A stretch of 36,179 bases of DNA from an uncultured Flavobacteriaceae bacterium. Lineage in GTDB: Bacteria > Bacteroidota > Bacteroidia > Flavobacteriales > Flavobacteriaceae. The stretch covers positions 1 through 36,179 of the forward strand of contig CALHCJ010000010.1 in NCBI GenBank assembly GCA_937936275.1. The letters are read 5' to 3'. Made by a program: the position numbers and the translations under genes. The first letter of the stretch is position 1; every line of letters starts with the position of its first letter. This document shows positions 20,014 to 27,815 of this stretch, in pieces. Below the pieces are notes generated by a model. That model did not search any database and had not been told where the DNA came from. It saw only the letters and a list, made by a program, of their open reading frames with translations.

Positions 20014-20523
20014 TTGAAAATCCATAACAGCACTTTAGAAGATATTCCTGAAATCTTCCGTTTATATGGTTTGGCAACCGAATATCAGAAAACTATCTTT
20101 CCTGAAAATACATGGCCGACTTTTGAACATCAACTTGTCACTACTGAAATTCAAGAGCAACGGCAGTTTAAAATCGTCATTGACGACCAAATCGCTTGTG
20201 TTTGGGCGATTACCTTTTCAGACCCGCACATCTGGGAGGAAAGCGAAAAAGACCCTGCCATTTACATACATCGTATAGCCACCAATCCTAGTTTTCGTGG
20301 ACAGAAATTTGTAACCCGAATTGTGCAATGGGTTCGGAAGTATGCAATATCTCACAAAAAAAAGTTTATAAGAATGGATACTTGCGGTAATAATCAAAAA
20401 CTAATCAGACACTACAAAAAGTGTGGTTTTGAGTTTTTAGGTATGGTTCGTCTAAGAAATACTAGTAAACTTCCAAGTCACTATCAGGATATCGATGTTT
20501 GTTTGTTTGAAATTCGCTGTTAA
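20014..20523 (+). CDS. GNAT-family N-acetyltransferase
   Basis: IYIHRIATNPSFRGQKFVTRIVQWVRKYA and RMDTCGNNQKLIRHYKKCGFEFLG; TTG start with an AGAGAAG-like site upstream. Confidence 0.85.
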   Translation: MKIHNSTLEDIPEIFRLYGLATEYQKTIFPENTWPTFEHQLVTTEIQEQRQFKIVIDDQIACVWAITFSDPHIWEESEKDPAIYIHRIATNPSFRGQKFVTRIVQWVRKYAISHKKKFIRMDTCGNNQKLIRHYKKCGFEFLGMVRLRNTSKLPSHYQDIDVCLFEIRC

Positions 20524-20620
20524 TCGAAATTTTGTTTATCTATCAAGTAGTTCATCGAATAGTAAGACTAAATCTTATAAAGATTGCGTTGTTGTCAAAA
20601 CCCCTTATTCAACCTAAATT

Positions 20621-20890
20621 ATGGAATTGGCCCAACGACTATTGACCTGCAAACAATGTGATAAGCGTAAGTTTGACCCAAATACCGGTCTTGTTTGCTC
20701 GCTAACCTTACGAAAACCGGAATTTGAAAACGATTGTAATGATTTTGTAATCGACCCAAAAGAAGTGGCAAAATTGAATGCAAAAGCTTATACTGCTGAA
20801 AAAGAATCTGGAAGCTCACTGTCTACTTGGGGGGTTATTGTAATTATTCTTTTTGTGATTCGATTTGTGATGCGAATGATGCGTGACTAA
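20621..20890 (+). CDS. Small Cys-motif protein with C-terminal TM helix
   Basis: LLTCKQCDKRKFDPNTGLVCSLTLRKPEFENDCNDF, then TWGVIVIILFVIRFVMRMM. Confidence 0.7.
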   Translation: MELAQRLLTCKQCDKRKFDPNTGLVCSLTLRKPEFENDCNDFVIDPKEVAKLNAKAYTAEKESGSSLSTWGVIVIILFVIRFVMRMMRD

Positions 20891-20960
20891 GTGAGTTTAA
20901 TATGATTTACAGCGTTAAAAAAATCTTCTTTTGAATTTTTGATTTAGCTTTGTGTTCGTT

Positions 20961-21539
20961 ATGATTGACGAAGTTCTAAAGACCCTTACCCTAAATATTA
21001 CTCCACTTTCTGATGAAACGCTCTCTGAGGTTAGAGAATATGCAAGAATAATACATGTTTCTAAAGGTGATGTATTGGTGAGAGAAGGAGAATTTTCTGA
21101 TCAATTATATTTTGTAGTTCAAGGAGGTGCCAGGGCTTTTTACCTCAAGGATGGCAAAACCATTACAGACTGGTTCGCTTTTGAAAACGATTTTATTTCA
21201 TCAATTATAAGCTTTTTTCTAGAGGTGCCGAGTCAACACTATGTTGAGGTGTTAGAAGATACCACGCTCATGGTATTACAACTTAGAGATCTAGAAACAC
21301 TTTGTGATAAATACCATGATTTTGAACGTTTTGCAAGGTTAAGTGTCACGAAAACGATGATAGAATTACAACAACGTATTGTATCCTTACAATTCAAATC
21401 GTCTAAGGAAAGATATAATAGCCTACTAGAAAATTATCCTAAGATAGAACTGAGAGCACCCTTAGGCGATATCGCGTCGTATTTAGGTATCACACAAGAA
21501 ACCTTAAGTCGTATTCGCAATTCTAAAAACGGAATTTGA
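20961..21539 (+). CDS. Crp/Fnr-family transcriptional regulator
   Basis: cNMP-binding-like fold VSKGDVLVREGEFSDQLYFVVQGGARAFYLKDGK and C-terminal HTH LGDIASYLGITQETLSRIRN. ATG at 20961 preferred; the ORF-track GTG at 20952 lies inside the likely promoter. Confidence 0.9.
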   Translation: MIDEVLKTLTLNITPLSDETLSEVREYARIIHVSKGDVLVREGEFSDQLYFVVQGGARAFYLKDGKTITDWFAFENDFISSIISFFLEVPSQHYVEVLEDTTLMVLQLRDLETLCDKYHDFERFARLSVTKTMIELQQRIVSLQFKSSKERYNSLLENYPKIELRAPLGDIASYLGITQETLSRIRNSKNGI

Positions 21540-21592
21540 TTTATATCAAAGGAACGGAATGTTACCTGCGTTACTTTTGATAAAAATAAAAG

Positions 21593-21985
21593 ATGAACAC
21601 CTTTTTAATCATTGCAAATGTACTAGTCTTATTTACTTTTATTGTCCATACTTTCGTAGGTGATAGAGAGTATCGAAAAATAGAACCTCAAGATATAAGC
21701 CCCAAAAGACTTCGCATATTTTGGACGATGGGTAGAGGAGCATTTCACATAGTTTCTATTGATTTTCTGTTTGCTTCGATAGGTCTGGCTACAATTAACT
21801 TCACAGATTATTTTGAAGACACAAACCTTCTCCTCCATCTTCTTGCTCTGTACTTTCTAGGCTATGGAGTTGCATTCTTAGTCACCCTTATCATGTCAAG
21901 AAAATTTGAAAATATCTATTGTAAAATGTGGCAATGGATATTGATGTTAGTTAATGCTGGACTAATTTATATGGGCAGTTATTAA
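21593..21985 (+). CDS. Hypothetical membrane protein, four predicted TM helices
   Basis: 130 aa, hydrophobic, between the Crp/Fnr gene and the flavodoxin-fold reductase. Confidence 0.65.
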   Translation: MNTFLIIANVLVLFTFIVHTFVGDREYRKIEPQDISPKRLRIFWTMGRGAFHIVSIDFLFASIGLATINFTDYFEDTNLLLHLLALYFLGYGVAFLVTLIMSRKFENIYCKMWQWILMLVNAGLIYMGSY

Positions 21986-22016
21986 CGTTCGAGAACTATA
22001 AAAAATATGTATTATT

Positions 22017-22592
22017 ATGAAGATATTACTTATTAATGGTCATCCAGATAGCGAAAGTTATAATCATGCCTTGGCGGAATCTTATATAAAAGGCGCTACC
22101 AATTCGGGAGCCGAGGTTAAGCAAATCAATGTTGCTGAATTGTCCTTCAATCCCAATTTGAAGTTTGGATATCGAATGCGTACCGAATTAGAACCCGATC
22201 TGCTCAAAGCTCAAGATAGCATTCAATGGGCAGATCATATTGTTTGGATTTATCCTGTTTGGTGGGGTTCTGTACCTGCCCTAATGAAAGGTTTTTTAGA
22301 TAGGGTATTACTCCCCGGTTTCGCATTCAAGAAAAGAGAGGGTTCTGTTTGGTGGGATAAATATTTGACAGGTAAAACATGTCGAATTATTTGTACATTA
22401 GATCAACCTGCATGGTATTATAGATGGATAAATAATAGACCAAGTTCAATGGCTATGAAAAAACTTACCATGAATTTTATAGGTATTAAAAAAGTCAGAA
22501 TAACTTCTATTGGTCCATTACGGTTATCGAAAGAAGAATTTCGACAAAAATGGTTGAGAAAAGTGGAGCAATTGGGTTTTAAAAATATGTAG
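22017..22592 (+). CDS. NAD(P)H dehydrogenase (quinone)/flavodoxin-fold oxidoreductase
   Basis: KILLINGHPDSESYNHALAESYIKGA, WADHIVWIYPVWWGSVPALMKGFLDRVLLPGFAF. Confidence 0.92.
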   Translation: MKILLINGHPDSESYNHALAESYIKGATNSGAEVKQINVAELSFNPNLKFGYRMRTELEPDLLKAQDSIQWADHIVWIYPVWWGSVPALMKGFLDRVLLPGFAFKKREGSVWWDKYLTGKTCRIICTLDQPAWYYRWINNRPSSMAMKKLTMNFIGIKKVRITSIGPLRLSKEEFRQKWLRKVEQLGFKNM

Positions 22593-22663
22593 TTAAACGG
22601 CTCACCCCTAGTTACCTGTTCTCGTTTGAAGGAATTTCCTATCTTTAGGGAAAGATCAAAATC

Positions 22664-23254
22664 ATGAAAAACTTATTTTCAATCACTATGGTTCTCTCCA
22701 TTTTTTCAGCGTGTGCTCAAAAGATAAAACCTGAAATCATGCCCAAGGATATTCAAATAAAAACTGCTTTATTACCGGCGCCAGAGGACAAAAAAGAAGA
22801 AGCCATGGTGTATGGTTATGATAAAGATGGAGAAATGATAGTTCTTCGTAAAGGAACCAATGATCTCGTTTGTTTGGCAGATAACCCATATAACGAAGGC
22901 ATAAGTGTTTCGTGTTACTTTAAAGAATTAGACCCGTTCATGCAAAGAGGTCGCGATTTGAAAAAAGAAGGAAAGGAAACCATGGCGATTCGTAAATTAC
23001 GAGGGGAAGAAGTAGCCTCAGGAAAATTAAAAATGCCAGAAGCACCTAGCATGATGTATATTTATTATGGAACTGAAGAAACCTATGACAAAACAAAAGG
23101 GACTCTCGGAGATGGCCAATTTAGATATGTAATTTATACCCCTTTTGCTACCGCAGAATCTACAGGTTTACCTTTAAAACCTCACGCTAAGGGAATGCCT
23201 TGGTTAATGGATCCGGGCACACATCGCGCTCATATTATGGTAGGTCCGAATTAA
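22664..23254 (+). CDS. Uncharacterised exported protein (possible lipoprotein)
   Basis: N-terminus MKNLFSITMVLSIFSACAQ (lipobox-like SAC), VYGYDKDGEMIVLRKGTNDLVCLAD, C-terminal PWLMDPGTHRAHIMVGPN. Confidence 0.7.
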   Translation: MKNLFSITMVLSIFSACAQKIKPEIMPKDIQIKTALLPAPEDKKEEAMVYGYDKDGEMIVLRKGTNDLVCLADNPYNEGISVSCYFKELDPFMQRGRDLKKEGKETMAIRKLRGEEVASGKLKMPEAPSMMYIYYGTEETYDKTKGTLGDGQFRYVIYTPFATAESTGLPLKPHAKGMPWLMDPGTHRAHIMVGPN

Positions 23255-23274
23255 AATTAGTTCTCGACGAGCTT

Positions 23275-24543
23275 ATGGAAACTTACGCGAAAGCCCTCTT
23301 ATACGCGATTCCCTTTTTTATGATTTTGCTGATGACCGAAATCTTATACGGCTATTTTGTAAAGAATCAGAAGTATAAGGTGATGGATACGGTTTCTAGT
23401 ATCAGTTCTGGATTTACCAATATCTTAAAAGATAGCTTAGGTTTAGGACTCATTCTTGTTACTTACCCGTATTTAGTTGAACATCTCGCACTAACAGAAA
23501 TCAAAACAACTTGGCTGGTTTGGTTCACTGCTTTTATTGCTATTGATTTTGCTGGATATTGGAATCATAGATTAAGTCACAAAGTAAATTTTTTTTGGAA
23601 CCAACATGTAATTCATCACAGTAGTGAAGAGTTTAATTTAGCCTGTGCGTTACGTCAATCGATTTCTAACTTGATAGGATATTTTCCGTTATTCTTGCTA
23701 CCTGCAGCTTTGTTGGGAGTTCCGTATAAAGTGATTGCCATTCTTGCCCCTATACATTTGTTTGCCCAATTTTGGTATCATACGCAGCATATTGGTAAGT
23801 TGGGTTGGCTAGAATATATTATTATTACACCTTCTCAACATCGTGTTCACCATGCAATAAATCCGGAGTACATCGATAAGAATTTAGGACAGATTTTATC
23901 TATTTGGGATCGTATTTTTGGTACTTTTCAAGAGGAACTAAAAGATGTGCCACCACAATATGGCGTGTTGAAACCTGCAGCTACATGGAACCCTGTGCTT
24001 ATTAATTTTCAGCACCTTTGGAGAATTTTTAAAGACGCATGGCGTACCAATAGTTATTGGGATAAACTTCGAATTTGGTTTATGCCTACGGGGTGGAGGC
24101 CATCAGATGTCAAAACCAAATATCCCATAGCTATTATTGAAGATGTATATTGTTTTAATCGATATCAAACACCCTCGAGCAAAGCGTTAAATGGGTATTC
24201 AATTTTTCAATTGTTTGCTACTTTAGGTTTTTTACTGTTCCTTTTTTATAATTATTCAAACATTGAGTTTAATAGCTTATTACTTTACGGCGCCTTCATT
24301 TTTGTGGGTATCTACGGATATACAACCTTGATGGACAGAACAAAGTATGCTGTTTGGATTGAGTTATTCAGGGGTTTTGCTGGTTTGATATTCATATTTT
24401 TAGTCAATGATTGGTTCGGATTAAATACCTATATCTCGGCTGGAAGCGCCCTAATAGGGCTATATTTCATCATTACCATTCTAGGTGCCATTTACTTTAC
24501 CTATATAGAAAATAAGGAGTTACCCATTAAAATATCTTTATGA
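23275..24543 (+). CDS. Sterol desaturase/fatty-acid hydroxylase superfamily, alkylglycerol monooxygenase-like
   Basis: His boxes HRLSH, NQHVIHHSSEEFNLACALRQS, QHRVHHAINPEYIDKNLG; multiple TM helices including a C-terminal set. ATG at 23275 preferred. Confidence 0.88.
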   Translation: METYAKALLYAIPFFMILLMTEILYGYFVKNQKYKVMDTVSSISSGFTNILKDSLGLGLILVTYPYLVEHLALTEIKTTWLVWFTAFIAIDFAGYWNHRLSHKVNFFWNQHVIHHSSEEFNLACALRQSISNLIGYFPLFLLPAALLGVPYKVIAILAPIHLFAQFWYHTQHIGKLGWLEYIIITPSQHRVHHAINPEYIDKNLGQILSIWDRIFGTFQEELKDVPPQYGVLKPAATWNPVLINFQHLWRIFKDAWRTNSYWDKLRIWFMPTGWRPSDVKTKYPIAIIEDVYCFNRYQTPSSKALNGYSIFQLFATLGFLLFLFYNYSNIEFNSLLLYGAFIFVGIYGYTTLMDRTKYAVWIELFRGFAGLIFIFLVNDWFGLNTYISAGSALIGLYFIITILGAIYFTYIENKELPIKISL

Positions 24544-24625
24544 TTTGCAATTCAATTCGATTTTTAAAATAGATTACTCTGATTTAGAAATCGCTTGTTA
24601 AGTTTGCTTTTAAACACAAAAAAAT

Positions 24626-25387
24626 ATGAGACCGTATATTTTAGCTGAAACAAACTGGAATGCTCTTAAAGATGCTAAATTTGATCTAGCGGTCTTACCT
24701 TGGGGAGCAACTGAAGCTCATAATTATCATTTACCATATGCCACAGATAATATACAGGCAGATCATATGGTTGCGGAATCTGCAAAAATTGCTTGGGAGA
24801 GAGGAGCTAAAGTGATTGTTCTACCAACCTTACCTTTTGGTGTGAATACAGGTCAGTCTGATATCTATTTAGATATTAATTTGAATCCCAGTACACAATT
24901 AGCGATATTGACTGATATTGTTGAGGTTTTAAATAGGCAAGGTATTTACAAATTACTTTTATTTAATGGGCATGGCGGGAATAATTTTAAACCATTAATA
25001 CGTGAATTAGGACTCAAGTTTCCCAAAATGTTTATTAGTCTTTCGTTTTTTCCAGGAACTTTAGATAAGTACGCTTACTTTGAAGAAACGGGTGATCATG
25101 CTGATGAAATGGAAACTAGTTTGATGTTATACCTTAGACCTGATTTAATTTTACCTCGCGAGGAATGGGGTGACGGTAAGGATAAAAGTTATAAGATAAA
25201 AGCCTTTTCTGAGGGTTGGGTATGGGCTGAGCGTAAATGGTCTGAAATTAGTGAGGATACTGGGGTTGGTAATCCTCATAAGGCAACTGCGGAGAAAGGA
25301 GAACGATTTTTCAAAGACCTTACGAAAAAGATAGGAGACTTGTTTTACGACCTTTGTAAAGCAGATCTTAATGATCTTTATGAATAA
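24626..25387 (+). CDS. Creatininase-family protein
   Basis: LAVLPWGATEAHNYHLPYATDNIQAD, LLLFNGHGGNNFKPLIRE, GDHADEMETSLML. Confidence 0.9.
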   Translation: MRPYILAETNWNALKDAKFDLAVLPWGATEAHNYHLPYATDNIQADHMVAESAKIAWERGAKVIVLPTLPFGVNTGQSDIYLDINLNPSTQLAILTDIVEVLNRQGIYKLLLFNGHGGNNFKPLIRELGLKFPKMFISLSFFPGTLDKYAYFEETGDHADEMETSLMLYLRPDLILPREEWGDGKDKSYKIKAFSEGWVWAERKWSEISEDTGVGNPHKATAEKGERFFKDLTKKIGDLFYDLCKADLNDLYE

Positions 25388-25400
25388 ATATTTGAATGAA

Positions 25401-25664
25401 TTACAGTGTTTTAAGCTCCTTTTTTACCAACTTGATATATTCTTTCATAGCACGCTCGCGATCAATATTTTTTGCCTGAATAAGAGCATTCGCTTTGAAA
25501 GCATTTATTAACGGGGTAGTGCTACCAGGATGCGTTTTATTCTCGTTGGCTATCTTATAATAGGCATAAAGTTTTAATAGCAAATCGGCAGGTAGCGGTT
25601 TTGTATAAGCATTGACATACTCAACCGCTTTTAAAAAATCAGAATGTACTTTTTCACCCTTCAT
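25401..25664 (-). CDS. Acyl-CoA-binding protein
   Basis: DFLKAVEYVNAYTKPLPADLLLKLYAYYKIAN...NAFKANALIQAKNIDRERAMKEYIKLVKK, an ACBP-type domain. ATG at 25664 preferred. Confidence 0.88.
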   Translation of the reverse strand: MKGEKVHSDFLKAVEYVNAYTKPLPADLLLKLYAYYKIANENKTHPGSTTPLINAFKANALIQAKNIDRERAMKEYIKLVKKELKTL

Positions 25665-26328
25665 GTTCTTTCTTAGTAACGGTCGCTGCAATACATGTTT
25701 TTGCTCCGATCACTGTTTGATTGAGTTGCACGGGTATGGCGCAATCAAGAGGTAAAAATAGGTCTACTCTAGAACCAAATTTTATAAACCCAGCATCCTC
25801 ACCTTGTTGCACGCTTTCACCCTCTTCGGCATAGTTAACGATACGTCGGGCAAGCGCACCAGCAACTTGACGATACAAAATTTCACCAAATTTTGGAGTG
25901 TTAATTACAACAGTTGTACGTTCATTATCTGTGCTTGATTTTGGGTGCCACGCTACCAAATATTTTCCAGGATGATATTTCGAATATTTTATGGTACCGC
26001 TAGCAGGATATCTGGTAACATGTACATTAATGGGAGACATGAAAATGGATACTTGTCGTCTACGATCATTAAAATACTCTGTTTCTTCAACTTCCTCGAT
26101 AACAACCACTTTACCATCAACAGGAGATAGAATTTCGTCAAAATCAAGTTTTACAACACGCTTCGGGTTTCTAAAGAATTGAAGTATTAAAATAAGGATC
26201 ACAATGCCCCCTATCTGAAGAAGCCAACGTAGCCAAGAAATATTTATGTAGTATTGAGCTATCAATACGAGTGCACAAATAATAAAAAACGTACTTATAA
26301 TAATGGTCTGTCCCTCTCTATGAAACAT
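25654..26328 (-). CDS. psd: Phosphatidylserine decarboxylase family protein
   Basis: LSPVDGKVVVIEEVEETEYF, IFMSPINVHVTRYPASGTI, GFIKFGSRVDLFLPLD (GS self-cleavage motif). Confidence 0.93.
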   Translation of the reverse strand: MFHREGQTIIISTFFIICALVLIAQYYINISWLRWLLQIGGIVILILILQFFRNPKRVVKLDFDEILSPVDGKVVVIEEVEETEYFNDRRRQVSIFMSPINVHVTRYPASGTIKYSKYHPGKYLVAWHPKSSTDNERTTVVINTPKFGEILYRQVAGALARRIVNYAEEGESVQQGEDAGFIKFGSRVDLFLPLDCAIPVQLNQTVIGAKTCIAATVTKKEHEG

Positions 26329-27139
26329 ATGAAAACATATTTAAGGTTAAATAGGCAAAAGGAGCAGCGAATACCATACTATCTAAACGGTCTAGCATCC
26401 CACCATGACCAGGTAAAATAGCTCCGCTATCTTTTACCTTTGCAACTCTTTTAAACTTTGATTCTACTAAATCACCAAGACTTCCGGCAACGACCACTAC
26501 TGAAGCTAAAACCATCCATTGTTTTGGATTAATTATTGGTTCATATAGGCCCATAATATAGGCAGCAACTAAAGCAAAAATTAATCCTCCTATTGTGCCT
26601 TCAACAGTCTTTTTAGGTGAAATGGTAGTGTATAACTTAGTCTTCCCTATTGTGGATCCTACGAGATAAGCGAAAGTATCATTTACCCAAACTAAGATAA
26701 AAATACCCATTATTAAAAGTTTTGCAAATTCTTCGTTTTTATAAGGTATCATCGTAAGAAAAATGCACCCTCCACCGATATAAAAAAGACCAATGATAAA
26801 TTTTTGAAGTGTATTAAAGATTTTATCTTTCTTAGAAAACAAATACACAAGAAGCACTAAATCGACAACGATAGTAAAAAACATTAACATGTTGATTAGA
26901 AACTTATCGTTTAGAAACACCTGGTCGGGCACTAAATAAATAAATAGCCACCAAATTGCTAGGTAAGCAATGAAAATATGATATCCTTTTAATTGTACTA
27001 ACCTCTTATATTCATATAAACAGGCTAAGCCAAAAGTCATAAATAGAAAGTCAAAAGCGTCTGTATCTAAAAATACTGCGGACAAGAGAAGTATGATATA
27101 CAAGGCCCCAGTTAATGCTCTCCTTAAAATTTCTCTCAT
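26318..27139 (-). CDS. cdsA: Phosphatidate cytidylyltransferase
   Basis: Multiple TM helices; SPKKTVEGTIGGLI and C-terminal SLGDLVESKFKRVAKVKDSGAILPGHGGMLDRLDSMVFAAP. Confidence 0.95.
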   Translation of the reverse strand: MREILRRALTGALYIILLLSAVFLDTDAFDFLFMTFGLACLYEYKRLVQLKGYHIFIAYLAIWWLFIYLVPDQVFLNDKFLINMLMFFTIVVDLVLLVYLFSKKDKIFNTLQKFIIGLFYIGGGCIFLTMIPYKNEEFAKLLIMGIFILVWVNDTFAYLVGSTIGKTKLYTTISPKKTVEGTIGGLIFALVAAYIMGLYEPIINPKQWMVLASVVVVAGSLGDLVESKFKRVAKVKDSGAILPGHGGMLDRLDSMVFAAPFAYLTLNMFSYVS

Positions 27140-27140
27140 A

Positions 27141-27752
27141 TTACAAATCCTCCAGCAGTAAAAGATACAAATTTTTGGAGCTACTTCCGTATGTTAAGAA
27201 ATCATCCGAATTTTCTTCATTTGCCTGAAAGTGCTTAAGAGTTGTAATATTAGCAGGAATGCTGTTGCTGTATTTTTTTTTGATTTTTTTGAGTCCTTCT
27301 CCAATAGACTCAACCAATTGACTTGTTGTTGCAAAAACAATTACATTAGATGGAAGCTCATTTAATTTTTTTTCCTTTAACTGATTAGAACACACTAAAA
27401 TGGAACCATTTTGTGCAATTAAGTGCTCGCAGGTCGTGAAAAATATCTCACTTTCTTTCGCTTTTTTTGTAAAAGAAACACCATCTTTTGAGAACCTGTG
27501 TTCTAAGGCAGAGTTTAGCACAAAAAAGGGGTTATTTTCCCAATTGTTTTCAAGAACAATGTTTTTCAATGCTTGAGAAATTTCCTTATCAGAATCACAA
27601 TACAAAAACTTACCACCGTTTTTTCTAAAATGTATGGTGAACTTTTCGTCAATAGGAATATTTAGATCTGGCATGTGAAGTCCTCGTGTCTCAGCTGTCT
27701 CTTTAGACACCTTTTTCTTTCCTCCCCCAAATAACTTATCAAATAGGCCCAT
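27141..27752 (-). CDS. LUD-domain (LutC-like) protein
   Basis: CEHLIAQNGSILVCSNQLKEKKLNELPSNVIVFATTSQLVESIGEGL resembles the LUD fold core; position between ftsH and cdsA. Confidence 0.65.
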   Translation of the reverse strand: MGLFDKLFGGGKKKVSKETAETRGLHMPDLNIPIDEKFTIHFRKNGGKFLYCDSDKEISQALKNIVLENNWENNPFFVLNSALEHRFSKDGVSFTKKAKESEIFFTTCEHLIAQNGSILVCSNQLKEKKLNELPSNVIVFATTSQLVESIGEGLKKIKKKYSNSIPANITTLKHFQANEENSDDFLTYGSSSKNLYLLLLEDL

Positions 27753-27815
27753 TTATATTTTTAACACTTTAAATGTAAAACACTAAATATAGCTGTTAAT
27801 CTTTATTTTTAAAAT

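Noticed and set aside
19370-25387. Possible defence island or mobile element in the plus-strand accessory stretch
   Set aside because: No integrase, transposase, nuclease, toxin-antitoxin or flanking repeats seen; the genes look like membrane, redox and lipid functions.
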